Positions 28,427 to 38,120 of a stretch of 53,615 nt of DNA are shown here, one piece after another. Every line of letters begins with the position of its first letter. Position 1 is the first letter of the stretch. Under the pieces are notes generated by a model. It was not told the DNA's origin. It made no database searches and was given only the letters and a program-made list of their open reading frames with translations. The DNA comes from CAYZIC01 sp964478335. Its GTDB lineage: Bacteria; Verrucomicrobiota; Kiritimatiellia; RFP12; DVOR01. The position numbers and the translations under genes are program-made. The DNA is taken from assembly GCA_964478335.1 (NCBI GenBank), contig CAYZIC010000008.1:1-53615 (forward strand), given 5' to 3'.

Positions 28427-30400
28427 TTAACGTTGGAAGCGACGGTTGAGCTCCTGATAGGTGGTGAGGATCATGGTGGCGCGGCCACGGGGAGAGGTGT
28501 AGGGGAGATCTGTTTGGGAAAGCGCTTGCACTAGGGTGTGGGCGGAGTGGGGCGTGTGGTGGGTTGCAGTGCCCGATGTAGCTTGGGCGGCAGCTTGCAC
28601 GACGACTTGGCGCAGACTCTGCTCTACGCGAGTGCGCTTGGTCGTGGTTTTGGCCAGATCTGCCGCAAGCTGAATGATGAGCTCAACTGGGGTTTCGTTG
28701 CTCAAGGCCTGGGGGAGAGATTCGAGCATAAAGGTATCTTGGCTCAGCTCACTGAGGCTAAAGCCAATCTCGTGCAATTGGGGAAGGAACCTTTTGATAC
28801 GGTCAGCATCATTAGGCGGGAGCTTGATGGTTTCTGGAATGAGCAAGGGCTGAATGGCAGGCGTGTCGGGTTGGTTGAGTAGATGCTCGTAGATGATGCG
28901 CTCAGTAGCGGCGAGAGCGTCGATGGTCACATAGCCTTGGTCTGTCGTAATCAAGATGTAGCCTTGATCAAGAATTTCAACTACTTTAAACCATCGCCAG
29001 AGGTTGGTGGATGAGTTGCATTCTAAAGGCTGTAGGCTGTCGACTGTAGCCTTTAGAACAAGGGATCCCTCCTGCTTGATGCTTGCAGTTTGCCCCGGGG
29101 AGCTAGTGAAGGGATTTTGACGAGATTGGGGAAATTGTTGGGCACCGGGGTAGGGACGTGTTTGTGAAAAGGCAAGCAGGCCTTGTTTTGGGGTAGGAGC
29201 TTGTGGTGTCGGTAGATGACCGATGGGAGAGAGGGGAGCCGAACCATCTGAGTCGCCACAGTTGGCCGTGGCGGTGGCTTCGCAGCCTGCAACGGATCCT
29301 GGGCAATAAGAGGCAGAAGTCTCGCCTCTAGTGCCAGGATTTGACGGCGTACAAGCTGCGCTTGCGTTGCTTGATGTGGGAGGTGGGAGCGTTGCCTGCT
29401 CGGCTTCACCGCTGTAGGCTTGTGTGATGGCGGCCATGATGGCGGTGGAGACATCGTAGGTCGTGCGAAAGCGCACTTCGCGCTTTGTCGGATGGACATT
29501 GACGTCGATCTCTTGTGGAGGGAGGTTGATAAAGAGGAAGATGCCTTGTTTGCGAGAGCCTTCTTGGGTCGGAGTTGCTTCTCGAATGGCGTATTGCACA
29601 ATGGGGGCGGTGGCGGGGCGGCCATTGATAAAGATGAATTGCTCAGTATTGAGCGTACCGATACGGCGTGCTGGTCGCATGACAAATCCCGTCACGTGGA
29701 TGCCGTGGTACGAGTAGTCGATGGGGAGCAATTCGTCGATGATCGCTTCGCCCAATAGGCCCGCAATACGATCGGTGAGGGTGTCATTCTCGGGGAGGCG
29801 GTAGATTTCGCGTCCGTCAACGTGGAGGATAAATGCGATTGTAGGGTTGGCCAAAGCGATATGCATGAGCAGGGTGCGAATGCGTGCTAGCTCGGTGGAG
29901 GCAGATTTAAGGAATTTCTTGCGTGCGGGGAGGTTAAAGAAGAGGTCGCAGACCTCAACCGTTGTGCCAATGGGCGTGCCAGTCTCGGAGATGTCTTCCA
30001 AATGGCCGCCAACCACGTGGAGCTCGGTGGCGGTTTCAGCATCGGCGGTGCGGGTCTTGAGGGTGAAGCGTGAGACCGAGGCAATTGAGGGGATCGCCTC
30101 CCCGCGAAAGCCCATCGTATCGATCATCGTGATGTCTTCGGTCGTCTGAATCTTGCTCGTGGCTTGACGCTCTAAAGCATTGATCGCATCCTCGCGAGTC
30201 ATACCCGAACCATTGTCGTGAATGGTGATGCGTTTGGCGCCGCCTGCCACAAGGTCGACCTCAATCCGCGTAGCTCCGGCATCGATGGCATTCTCGACAA
30301 GCTCTTTGACGACCGAGGCGGGGCGTTCAACCACCTCACCTGCGGCGATTTGGTTGGCGATGATTTCGGGTAAGACTCGAACAGGTTTTGGCGTTTTCAC
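28427..30400 (-). CDS. mutL: DNA mismatch repair protein MutL
   Basis: 657 residues from a GTG at 30400 (VKTPKPVRVLPEIIA). A longer frame back to 30451 is rejected because its ATG lies inside the -10 box of the promoter at 30448-30476. The N-terminal GHKL ATPase has IANQIAAGEVVERPASVVKELVENAIDAG, DNGSGM and TMGFRGEAIPSIASVS, all intact. DVNVHPTKREVRF closes the transducer domain. A Pro/Ser/Thr/Gln-rich linker spans about residues 345-440. The C-terminal dimerisation domain has GYILITTDQGYVTIDALAATERI, where the His-aspartate seen as DQHAA in many MutLs is changed. No DQHA(X)2E(X)4E endonuclease motif is visible, so it is probably an E. coli-type non-nicking MutL. mutS is not in the window. 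Confidence 0.96.
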   Translation of the reverse strand: MKTPKPVRVLPEIIANQIAAGEVVERPASVVKELVENAIDAGATRIEVDLVAGGAKRITIHDNGSGMTREDAINALERQATSKIQTTEDITMIDTMGFRGEAIPSIASVSRFTLKTRTADAETATELHVVGGHLEDISETGTPIGTTVEVCDLFFNLPARKKFLKSASTELARIRTLLMHIALANPTIAFILHVDGREIYRLPENDTLTDRIAGLLGEAIIDELLPIDYSYHGIHVTGFVMRPARRIGTLNTEQFIFINGRPATAPIVQYAIREATPTQEGSRKQGIFLFINLPPQEIDVNVHPTKREVRFRTTYDVSTAIMAAITQAYSGEAEQATLPPPTSSNASAACTPSNPGTRGETSASYCPGSVAGCEATATANCGDSDGSAPLSPIGHLPTPQAPTPKQGLLAFSQTRPYPGAQQFPQSRQNPFTSSPGQTASIKQEGSLVLKATVDSLQPLECNSSTNLWRWFKVVEILDQGYILITTDQGYVTIDALAATERIIYEHLLNQPDTPAIQPLLIPETIKLPPNDADRIKRFLPQLHEIGFSLSELSQDTFMLESLPQALSNETPVELIIQLAADLAKTTTKRTRVEQSLRQVVVQAAAQATSGTATHHTPHSAHTLVQALSQTDLPYTSPRGRATMILTTYQELNRRFQR

Positions 30401-30447
30401 TAGGATTTCTCTAATTATTAGGAATTGCGGGGGATTACTTGCTCTAT

Positions 30448-30476
30448 ACATTATCTCATTATCGTGAAAAAGTCAA
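30448..30476 (-). promoter_or_regulatory. Sigma-70 promoter of mutL
   Basis: Minus strand: -35 TTGACT (30476-30471), 17-bp spacer, -10 TAATGT (30453-30448). It fixes the start of MutL downstream of it. Confidence 0.8.
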
Positions 30477-30683
30477 TCCTCAAAATGCGTAGTGGGGAGA
30501 GAAATGTCATCATCTAAGGAGCACTATGGGGTAAGATAGGCTTACTACTGCCTACACCCAGCTGACGTGTCAATGAATGAATACGAATGATTGATAAGAA
30601 TAGCAGACCATCGCACAAGGAGTCAGGGGCGTGGGGGGCTGTATACTGCTGTCGTCAGCAAGGGGATTTGTCGGGGAATGGGG
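30477..30683. repeat. Divergent region between mutL and fucosidase
   Basis: Contains CAATGAATGAATACGAATGATTG (30571-30593), of the same degenerate ACGAATG family seen at 18377, 20067, 32580 and 38210. Nothing else recognised. Confidence 0.5.
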
Positions 30684-30712
30684 TTGCTTTTGTGGGTGGT
30701 TTGCTGTATGGT
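30684..30712 (+). promoter_or_regulatory. Sigma-70-like promoter of fucosidase gene
   Basis: -35 TTGCTT (30684-30689), 17-bp spacer, -10 TATGGT (30707-30712), 45 nt before the ATG. Confidence 0.7.
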
Positions 30713-30756
30713 AGTGGCACTTGTTTATTTTGTATTACCTTAAAATAGGAGAAGGC

Positions 30757-32559
30757 ATGAGATCTTTGTTAGTATTGGTTTGCGCAAGCGTGATGGTTTT
30801 GACTGTTTGGGCGGTGCAACCTCCTAAGCCGTGGGGTGCGGTGCCTACCCAAGGACAGCTTGACCATTTGGAGAAGGAGATCATCTCGATCGTTCACTTT
30901 GGCCCGAATACGTATACCGGTCAAGAGTGGGGCTATGGCGATGTGGCTGCGGCGCGTTTTAACCCGACGCAATTGGATACCAATCAATGGGTGGCTGCTG
31001 CTCACTTGGGCGAAATCAAGGGAATGGTCTTGGTCGCGAAGCACCATGATGGATTTTGTTTGTGGCCGACTAAGGGGTCTCATTATTCTGTAGCTTCGAG
31101 CCCCTGGAAAGGCGGTCGTGGGAATCTCGTGTCGGACTTTGTGCGGGCGTGTCGTCGGCAAAAGATGGCGGTGGGATTTTATATCTCGCCGTGGGATCGC
31201 AACCATGCCGACTATGGCAGACCTGCGTATGTCACCTACTATCATCAACAGTGGCGAGATTTGATGATGCGCTATGGTCAACTTTTTGAGATTTGGTTTG
31301 ATGGGGCCAATGGTGGCGATGGCTACTACGGTGGGGCGCGAGAGTCGCGGTCGATCTCTAAGGACTACTATCGTTATGATGATTTGATGGCGAGCCTTAA
31401 ACGCCTCCACCCCAAGGCTGTCGCATTTGGTTCTGGTAGACCTGGGGCGGTTCGCTGGCCAGGCAACGAAGGAGGCTACACAACCGAAACGAATTGGGGC
31501 GCAGTCATCCCCAAGAGTCACACGGGCGCCGCTCGTGATCGACCTTCCCCAGCGGGCACCATTTGGATGCATGATGAGGCCGATACGCCTTTTCGTAATC
31601 GCTGGTTCTGGCATCCTGATGACAAGCCCAAGGCACTGAGCCTCTTGGTGAAACGTTATTTCGAGAGCGTTGGACGCAATGCCGTACTCAATCTTGGTCT
31701 TGCACCCGATCGCAGTGGCCGTATCTGCGAAGTCGACGTGGCGCGTCTCAAGGCATTTGGCGACTATGTGCGACTCTTTAATCAATCTGATATCTTGGCT
31801 GGGAGCACGATTACAGCCACCAATACCCGAGGCAATTCCCCTCGCTTTGCCGCCAAACGTACCCTCGACACGCTGCGCAAGAGCTACTGGGCTGCTGATG
31901 ATGGCGTGCTTCAAGCGACGCTGACGATCTCGTTGCCTGAGGCGAGGACTTTTGATACGATCGATTTGCGAGAAGCTATCGCCCTTGGGCAACGCATCAA
32001 GGCGTGGCAGTGCCAAATCAAACAGGGTGATCGCTGGCAAACCATTGCCAAAGGTTCCACCATCGGTAATCGCCGTATTGTCACGATTGACCCTGTGCAA
32101 GCAAAAGAGGTGCGCATTCAGATCCTTGATGCTTTCGCCAGCCCAACGCTCGCTCAAATAAGCCTCAAGCATCGTCCTGCACTCTCTACTAAAGATGATG
32201 AGATCATCGTACCAGAGCGTCCCGTACTCTTACGTTACAAAGGCTCAAAGCAGGCAGTTAAGATGCCGATGGTGTGTCAATTTCCTGCGGTGACACCATT
32301 CTTATCGGTGACCTATGTGCCACATACTGAGGGCATCGCCAAGCCAAATCTCATCACCCATTATCAACTCGAAACGAGCCAAGATGGCAAAAGGTGGTTC
32401 ATTCAAGCCCGTGGCGAATTCTCCAACATTATCGCTAATCCGATTCCACAAAAGATTACCTTGCCAGATATCAAACAGGCCAAATGGATTCGACTCAAGG
32501 CGGTGCGTACTGCGACGTGCGAGGCAACGCTTACTTCCTGTGAGCTGATTGTCCGCTAA
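30757..32559 (+). CDS. GH29 alpha-L-fucosidase, secreted
   Basis: 600 residues from the ATG at 30757, with TAGGAGAAGG upstream. Signal peptide MRSLLVLVCASVMVLTVWA. It releases terminal alpha-L-fucose from glycans. GH29 catalytic domain near 30-360: VHFGPNTYTGQEWG, MVLVAKHHDGFCLWPT, VGFYISPWDRN, and the nucleophile Asp in FEIWFDGANGG (Asp about 182). RNRWFWHPDD and NAVLNLGLAPDRSGRI also match the family. The C-terminal 200 residues form one or two beta-sandwich modules of the F5/8-type/CBM32 kind (AKWIRLKAVRTATCEATLTSCELIV). It is the only plus-strand gene between 20 and 53 kb, with its own promoter. Confidence 0.93.
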   Translation: MRSLLVLVCASVMVLTVWAVQPPKPWGAVPTQGQLDHLEKEIISIVHFGPNTYTGQEWGYGDVAAARFNPTQLDTNQWVAAAHLGEIKGMVLVAKHHDGFCLWPTKGSHYSVASSPWKGGRGNLVSDFVRACRRQKMAVGFYISPWDRNHADYGRPAYVTYYHQQWRDLMMRYGQLFEIWFDGANGGDGYYGGARESRSISKDYYRYDDLMASLKRLHPKAVAFGSGRPGAVRWPGNEGGYTTETNWGAVIPKSHTGAARDRPSPAGTIWMHDEADTPFRNRWFWHPDDKPKALSLLVKRYFESVGRNAVLNLGLAPDRSGRICEVDVARLKAFGDYVRLFNQSDILAGSTITATNTRGNSPRFAAKRTLDTLRKSYWAADDGVLQATLTISLPEARTFDTIDLREAIALGQRIKAWQCQIKQGDRWQTIAKGSTIGNRRIVTIDPVQAKEVRIQILDAFASPTLAQISLKHRPALSTKDDEIIVPERPVLLRYKGSKQAVKMPMVCQFPAVTPFLSVTYVPHTEGIAKPNLITHYQLETSQDGKRWFIQARGEFSNIIANPIPQKITLPDIKQAKWIRLKAVRTATCEATLTSCELIVR

Positions 32560-32744
32560 ACGGCGGCTGCTAGAGCGTTTACACGAATGTCGCGAATGAA
32601 CACGCATGATTGAAACGCAGAGGCGGAGAGACGCAGAGGTGACAGCATAAGAACCCTGTGTTTAACCACAAAGAACATAAAGGCGCACAACGGGGCACAT
32701 AGGAAGACTATGGATGGCTGCATAGGGAGCAGAGTAGACGGGCA
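32560..32744. repeat. Convergent gap with degenerate repeats
   Basis: ACGAATGTCGCGAATGAACACGCATG (as two overlapping words near 32583), ACGCAGAGGCGGAGAGACGCAGAG (as words near 32618) and AACCACAAAGAACATAAAGG (32664) are degenerate copies of the intergenic families seen at 18440-18500. No gene. Confidence 0.6.
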
Positions 32745-33884
32745 CTATTCGCTGAGGATAATGTTGAGAGAGAGAATGCCGTAGGCGGTGCAGAGCACGG
32801 GGTCTGATTCCCAGAAGCGGTTATTGTCGTTGTACCAGGAGCCGTTGGGGCGTTGGATGGCGATGATCTTTTTAGCCATAGATTCGCGCCAATCGGTGGG
32901 GGAGGGCTTGGTGGCGAGGGTGGTTTTGCCCGCAGCGGAGAGGGCGCGTGTAAGGACGTTGTAGTAGAAGTAGAGGCCTTGGACACCCATGTTGGGGTTT
33001 TCCTCGAGGGTCCAAAAACGTGTGACATAGTCCAGGGTTGAGAGAATGCGTGGGTCTGTGGGGCTCATCTTGGCGTGGAGCATGGAGAGAAGGCCGGCGT
33101 AAGACATACTGCCATAGGCGCGGAATTTGGGTTTGTCAGGGGAGGCTTTTGCGGTTTGGTCTTGCTTGGCCTTGGGGCCTTTTTTGAAGCCTGCTTTGGG
33201 GTCGATCTTGTTGTACCAGAATCCGCCCTTGTCTGTCCCCTCTTTGGATTGCAGGCTCAGAAGGTAAGCTTTGGCGGCTTCCCAGTCGATATCAACGTGC
33301 TTTTCGCCAGCGGGGCGAGCTTCCTCGACAGATGCCGTGCGCGCCATGGCATCGACGGCGTAAAAGGTATTGTTGAGGTCTGTGTAGGCGCGTTGGGCCT
33401 CCTTGTCATAGCCAAAGCCCCCCTCGTGGATGCCCGCTGCTTCGAGCTGGGTGGAGGCGACATAGCCACGGGCCTTTTGAATTGGGCGAGCAAACTGGAT
33501 GGGGTTAAGGTCGTGGAGGGCAACCATGCACAGGCAGGTATTGTAGTTACCTAGGCCAGAACCCTTGCGGCCAGGAATGGGCTGATAAAAGCCACCATCA
33601 GGTTGTGATTTGGTCAAGATAAAGGCTGCGGCCTTTTGTGTTACGGCTCGAATGGATGCTTGGTCTGCTTGTGGTAGGCTGCGCGTGGTGGCAAAGGCCG
33701 AGAGCGCCAAACCGGTCATACCTGGAAAGCGCGCATCGGAGAATGCTCCACTCTCGGCTTGTTGCGTTTGTAAAAAACGCACGCCTTTAAGGATTGCTGC
33801 TTGGACTTGAGCTTTCGTTTCGGCGGTGAGAGCAAAGAGTGTGGTGCTCAAGGTGAGCGTCAGGAGAAGGAGGACTTTTTTCAT
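32745..33884 (-). CDS. Secreted prenyltransferase/squalene-cyclase-like alpha-toroid protein
   Basis: 379 residues from the ATG at 33884, where the signal peptide MKKVLLLLTLTLSTTLFA begins. The mature protein shows repeated alpha-hairpin units of the prenyltransferase/terpene-cyclase and alpha-2-macroglobulin toroid type: ILKGVRFLQTQQAESGAFSD, FILTKSQPDGGFYQP, YLLSLQSKEGTDKGGFWYN, KIIAIQRPNGSWYND, each with the QxxxGxW/F turn. No DXDD cyclase motif is visible, so it is not a working squalene cyclase. Such exported toroid proteins are common in PVC bacteria with unknown roles. The gene after it, a glycosyltransferase, is separated by 63 nt. Confidence 0.82.
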   Translation of the reverse strand: MKKVLLLLTLTLSTTLFALTAETKAQVQAAILKGVRFLQTQQAESGAFSDARFPGMTGLALSAFATTRSLPQADQASIRAVTQKAAAFILTKSQPDGGFYQPIPGRKGSGLGNYNTCLCMVALHDLNPIQFARPIQKARGYVASTQLEAAGIHEGGFGYDKEAQRAYTDLNNTFYAVDAMARTASVEEARPAGEKHVDIDWEAAKAYLLSLQSKEGTDKGGFWYNKIDPKAGFKKGPKAKQDQTAKASPDKPKFRAYGSMSYAGLLSMLHAKMSPTDPRILSTLDYVTRFWTLEENPNMGVQGLYFYYNVLTRALSAAGKTTLATKPSPTDWRESMAKKIIAIQRPNGSWYNDNNRFWESDPVLCTAYGILSLNIILSE

Positions 33885-33947
33885 AAGTGGCTTTCTAATC
33901 ACATTGGGTTAATCTATTTTGTCAAACGTTTCTGTGGATAGATTGGT

Positions 33948-35105
33948 TCATTCTTGATTGAGAATATAATCGTAGCAACCGCGCAGGGAGTGCTGGTAGA
34001 GCTTGAGGGGGCGTTCGCTCTCGATCTTAAGTTTGGCTGCAAGAGCGAGTTTTTTGCGAAGGTCTGGGTGGTACATCATTAGCTCGAAAGTCTCAATAAA
34101 AGATCCCTCATAGTCGGAGACAAAGCAAGCCGATGCCGGGGTCAAAATGGATGTAAAGCAAGGCGAGGCATAGGTCATGATGGCGCGACCTGCGGAGAGG
34201 GTATTGAGTAAGGGCAGTGGGGGTGTCTTAAAGTTATTTGACCCCTGAAAGAGCACCATGTCTGCATTGGCGAGAAGCTCGAATTGAAGGGGGTGGTTGG
34301 TCTTTTCTACAAAGGTAAAGACGGGGTTGACTTGTGATTGGATGAGCTTTTTGATGAGCTTGTATCCTGGGCCAGGCGTATTGCCCATGAGGGTGAATCT
34401 TAGCTGGCTGTGGCGGTTTGTTAAGATATAGAGGGCGTTGAGGTAGCCTTTAAGATGGTAGATGTCAGAGGTGTCGCAAAATGCCAAGACGTGGATAGGC
34501 GTTTTGTCGCGATAGATGCCGAGCGATTGCTGTGGCGTGTAAGGGGGGAGGTCTGAGGGGATCTCAGGGAATAGAGGCCACTGGGCAATGCGGTTGGCAA
34601 AGGATGCTTGGCGGATTTGGCTGACAGTGGAGGGCTCCTCCATGATAATTAGATCTGCCGCATCGAGGTAGCACTTACATGATGGGCGATTCCAGCAGGA
34701 TTGATGCGTTGCACGTGGGGTGAATGACCAATGGATGATGAGCTTTGCTCGCGTGAGCTTGGCGAGGAATTTACCCAACCGCATCGCATCTTGGTTGACA
34801 TGAATTGCCGCATAGGGTGTCTTAAGGGCCAGCTTGATCGCAAGGAGGGTGATCCATAGGGTTGCAAATAGGCGACGCACTGAGAATCGTTTCGTTGGAG
34901 AGAGGAATTCCCCAAATGGGACCCATGGTGTCGTGTAGATTGTGCTGTAGCTATTTGTCGGCCACGGCGTTTGGCTGGGTAAGGTTAAAATATCGACCGC
35001 ATGGCCCAGCTCTCTGAGTGTACGGGTAAGCTGAACCACACGAATGTCCCCATGGTCATCGTTGTGAAAGGTTTGTGGATAGATATAGAGTAAACGTGGA
35101 TTCAT
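33948..35105 (-). CDS. Glycosyltransferase, GT4-like
   Basis: 385 residues with a GT-B layout. The N-terminal domain begins MNPRLLYIYPQTFHNDDHGDIRVVQLTRTLRELGHAVDILTLP, typical of GT4 acceptor domains. The C-terminal donor-binding half has DKTPIHVLAFCDTSDIYHLKGYLNALYIL, LRFTLMGNTPG, VFTFVEKTNHPLQFELLANADMVLFQGSN, and LPLLNTLSAGRAIMTYASPCF in place of the usual PEAMACG...E motif. The Glu of the EX7E motif is not clearly kept, so donor use is uncertain. One hydrophobic segment near residue 85 (LFATLWITLLAIKLAL) may bind membrane. Probably cytoplasmic face, in surface-glycan synthesis. The upstream gene stops 47 nt before its start. Confidence 0.75.
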   Translation of the reverse strand: MNPRLLYIYPQTFHNDDHGDIRVVQLTRTLRELGHAVDILTLPSQTPWPTNSYSTIYTTPWVPFGEFLSPTKRFSVRRLFATLWITLLAIKLALKTPYAAIHVNQDAMRLGKFLAKLTRAKLIIHWSFTPRATHQSCWNRPSCKCYLDAADLIIMEEPSTVSQIRQASFANRIAQWPLFPEIPSDLPPYTPQQSLGIYRDKTPIHVLAFCDTSDIYHLKGYLNALYILTNRHSQLRFTLMGNTPGPGYKLIKKLIQSQVNPVFTFVEKTNHPLQFELLANADMVLFQGSNNFKTPPLPLLNTLSAGRAIMTYASPCFTSILTPASACFVSDYEGSFIETFELMMYHPDLRKKLALAAKLKIESERPLKLYQHSLRGCYDYILNQE

Positions 35106-35152
35106 GGGGAGCGCAGCTTCGCTGCTAAAATGTGAATGAGATAGGTGAGGCG

Positions 35153-36694
35153 CTATTTTTCAATAGCCTGATGGATAAAGGATCTATTGCCCGATTGAAT
35201 GCCATCAAATGCTGGCTGAATCGCCCAGAGCAATTGGGTCTTGGTGGAGGCATTAAAGGTAGCATTAATGGGTTTGAGTAGAGGGAGTGAGACTTCCTTT
35301 TGGGGGGCAAGAGTGGCAATGGACAAGTTACAGGCTGTTTGGGGTTTGCGCCAAAGGGAGGCGTGCATGGTGATCGTGGTCGGCGTAGTCGTATAGGCCG
35401 TCAGGAGTGCATTGGGGGCTGCGAGAGCCGTTTTCCACTGCAGGTAACTCTCGATGGCAATGTCAGCGAGCGGGGGCGGAAGGTCATCTGGCAAGACGAT
35501 TGATCCAGTGAGCTCGGCATAGACTTGCACTGCCAAAAGCTTGACCCACGACTTAGCGAGCAATTGATCTTTGCCAAAGAGTGGGTAGCTGCTGATGAGG
35601 TTGCGTTGGTAGGCTTGTACGCAAGCATAGTCAAACGGCACATAGCCAGCATCGGGTTTGAAGACCGAGAGCTTAGCATCGATGACATTGAGGTCTTTGC
35701 TTGCGGTCGGATCATTAAATAGCGGCCGAATGAAGCGAATGATTCGACTGCCCACAGGGGTCGACTGTTGGCTAAAGTGACCGATAAAAATCGTGTTGGC
35801 GCAGGGTTGCTCCATGAAACGTAGGGTACGAGCGTCCTTTTTGGCACAGGCTTCGAGCTCGGGCTTGATGAGCGATTCTAAGACGCCAGGCATGAGGTAG
35901 ATAGGCAAAAGTGCCTCGGGGACCTCTTCAAATTGCGTGTCTGGCCAAAAGCCCGCTAGACTGGTGATTGCTTGGCGGTCTTTAGCATAGGCTCTTGCGA
36001 CCGATTGGGCGAGCTTGTCACCATAGGAGGCGGAGCCAACATAGGCGGGGGGCGTTTTGCCATCGGTCAGCCACGTTGCAATTGCACCTGCATACACATA
36101 GGCCTCGCAGTCTGTAGAGGGCTTGATGCGGTCTTCAAAAAGATCATCCGTGTAGACTCGCTGCCACGTCAAATCGACTGGAATAAAGTTGAGGGAGAGG
36201 CGTTGAGCTTGCTGGCAGAGCGTAACGCAAGTCTTTTGATTAAAGAGCTTGCGCATGGCGTAGGCGGGTTTTTGGGCAGAGATGACCCATGGGCGCGGTA
36301 AGGCAGATGGCATCAATCGACTGAGTGCGAGTAGGGATTGGGCAAAGAGCCGTTTGTCGGCTTGCGGTTGGGGGGCGACAATGACCTGGTCTACACGACC
36401 ACCTTCACCAAAGAGCAACTCACGAGACTCTTGCGTACTCGCAGACACAGACCATCCTAAAAGCGACATCGGTGCCTCGATTGTGATCGGAATGACCTCC
36501 GTCGGCAGTCCCGTCATCTTGCTGAGAGAATCTGTTAAGTGGCGTACCACAATTTCATGATCAAAATGCGCCAGCGGCGCATCCATAAACCATGCGATGC
36601 AGAGCTTGCCATCATGCGTTGTGTCTAAGGCGTTAGCCCAAGATGACACGGTCGCACAAACCGCAAATAAACCAGTTAACAGAAACTTTTTCAT
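35153..36694 (-). CDS. Secreted protein of unknown function
   Basis: 513 residues from the ATG at 36694, where a signal peptide begins (MKKFLLTGLFAVCATVSSWANA). The frame stays open upstream to 36931, but that part overlaps lysA on the same strand and has no signal peptide. The mature protein is soluble, mixed alpha/beta, with several Cys (CIAW, TCVTLCQQ, DCEAYVYAG, ACAKKD, PCANTIF) that could form disulfides. No family recognised. The first 150 residues (AWFMDAPLAHFDHEIVVRHLTDSL) hint at a DUF4127- or peptidase-like fold, but nothing decisive. It follows lysA by 70 nt on the same strand. Confidence 0.6.
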   Translation of the reverse strand: MKKFLLTGLFAVCATVSSWANALDTTHDGKLCIAWFMDAPLAHFDHEIVVRHLTDSLSKMTGLPTEVIPITIEAPMSLLGWSVSASTQESRELLFGEGGRVDQVIVAPQPQADKRLFAQSLLALSRLMPSALPRPWVISAQKPAYAMRKLFNQKTCVTLCQQAQRLSLNFIPVDLTWQRVYTDDLFEDRIKPSTDCEAYVYAGAIATWLTDGKTPPAYVGSASYGDKLAQSVARAYAKDRQAITSLAGFWPDTQFEEVPEALLPIYLMPGVLESLIKPELEACAKKDARTLRFMEQPCANTIFIGHFSQQSTPVGSRIIRFIRPLFNDPTASKDLNVIDAKLSVFKPDAGYVPFDYACVQAYQRNLISSYPLFGKDQLLAKSWVKLLAVQVYAELTGSIVLPDDLPPPLADIAIESYLQWKTALAAPNALLTAYTTTPTTITMHASLWRKPQTACNLSIATLAPQKEVSLPLLKPINATFNASTKTQLLWAIQPAFDGIQSGNRSFIHQAIEK

Positions 36695-36764
36695 ACCGAG
36701 AGCCCTTATGAGCAGTTGCAAGAGGTGCGAGGGGAGGAAGGCCCCCCTCGCAGAGAGGGATGAC

Positions 36765-38027
36765 TTACTGGAAGTCTTTGAGCCCGTCAAAATCGAGCGT
36801 CGCGAAGTAGTCGGCAATCGTTTCTGCACGACGAATCTGCACCACGCTACCATCCTCACGCAAGAGCAATTCAGCCGAACGCAACTTGCCGTTGTACTGG
36901 AAGCCCATTGCATGGCCATGCGCACCCGCATCGTGAATGATCAAGAGATCATTGACAGCGATCTCAGGGAGCTGACGATTGATGGCAAACTTGTCATTGT
37001 TTTCGCAGAGGGAGCCAGTCACGTCGTAGGTCTCAGTGGCGGGGGCGGTTTCTTTGCCCAAGACCGTGATGTGGTGGTAAGATCCATAGAGCGCAGGGCG
37101 CATCAAGTTCGCCATGCAACTGTCCAAGCCGACATAGCGCTTGTAGGTCGTTTTGAGGTGACGGACGCGGGTCAAAAGATAACCATAGGGGCCCGTAACC
37201 ATACGCCCGCACTCCATGTAAATCTTGACCTCGGGGTGACCACCTGCCAAGAGGTGCTCTTGGTACGCTTGGTGAATGCCTGCACCGACGCGTTCGAGAT
37301 CGACTGCGGTATCGGTTGGCTTGTAAGGAATGCCAATACCACCACCGAGGTTGACAAAGTCAAAGGTGATGCCGATTTCGCGACGAATGTCATTCATCAA
37401 ATCAAAGAGTAAAATCGCCGTGTCGATGAAGTATTGAGGATCGAGCTCATTGGAGGCCACCATCGTGTGCAAACCAAAGCGCTTGACGCCTTTGTCTTTG
37501 AGCTTTTGGTAGCCTTGCTTGAGCTGCTCGAGGGTAAAGCCATACTTGGCCTCCTCGGGTTTGCCAATGATCGCATTGCCGCCTTTGAGCGGACCGGGGT
37601 TAAAGCGGAAACAGACCAACTCGGGCAAGCCAGCGCTCGCCTCGAGGAAATCAATGTGTGAGATGTCGTCGAGGTTGATATTCGCACCCATGGCACAAGC
37701 CTTGACGAATTCCTCGGCTGGCGTGTCGTTGGAGGTAAACATAATTCCTTCACCAGAGATGCCGACCGATTCAGAGAGTAGCAATTCGGGTAAAGAACTG
37801 CAATCTGCGCCGAAGCCCTCCTCTTTGAGCACCTTCATGAGGTAAGGATTGGGAGCGGCCTTGACGGCAAAGAAGTTCTTGTAGCCGGGATTCCAAGCAA
37901 ACGCCGCCTTGAGACGACGAGCATTTTGGCGAATGGCCGCTTCGTCATAAATATGCACGGGTGTGGGGTATTGTTGGGCAATGGTTTCGGCTTGAGCCAA
38001 GGTAAAGGGAACGCGTTTTTCAGTCAT
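36765..38027 (-). CDS. lysA: Diaminopimelate decarboxylase-like enzyme
   Basis: 420 residues from the ATG at 38027, which has AGGAG 9 nt upstream; an open extension to 38120 overlaps the promoter. A fold type III PLP enzyme that decarboxylates meso-diaminopimelate to lysine. PLP-lysine in KNFFAVKAAPNP, phosphate-binding GGGIGIPY, ECGRMVTGPYGYLL (EPGR-like), and the active-site Cys with SLCENNDKFA. QHAEL-type and PILF motifs match LysA only loosely, so a related carboxynorspermidine or D-ornithine-type decarboxylase is not fully excluded. With lysC and hom at 50.7-53.4 kb, the window holds three aspartate-family genes, but not in one operon. Confidence 0.85.
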   Translation of the reverse strand: MTEKRVPFTLAQAETIAQQYPTPVHIYDEAAIRQNARRLKAAFAWNPGYKNFFAVKAAPNPYLMKVLKEEGFGADCSSLPELLLSESVGISGEGIMFTSNDTPAEEFVKACAMGANINLDDISHIDFLEASAGLPELVCFRFNPGPLKGGNAIIGKPEEAKYGFTLEQLKQGYQKLKDKGVKRFGLHTMVASNELDPQYFIDTAILLFDLMNDIRREIGITFDFVNLGGGIGIPYKPTDTAVDLERVGAGIHQAYQEHLLAGGHPEVKIYMECGRMVTGPYGYLLTRVRHLKTTYKRYVGLDSCMANLMRPALYGSYHHITVLGKETAPATETYDVTGSLCENNDKFAINRQLPEIAVNDLLIIHDAGAHGHAMGFQYNGKLRSAELLLREDGSVVQIRRAETIADYFATLDFDGLKDFQ

Positions 38028-38078
38028 CTGAGAGCTCCTGTTTTTCTGCGACAATAAAATGTGTAATAGATAGGCAAA

Positions 38079-38107
38079 AGTATACACATTTTGTGCCATA
38101 AAAGCAA
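38079..38107 (-). promoter_or_regulatory. Sigma-70 promoter of lysA
   Basis: Minus strand: -35 TTGCTT (38107-38102), 17-bp spacer, -10 TATACT (38084-38079). Confidence 0.85.
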
Positions 38108-38120
38108 GAACAAAAGTCAC

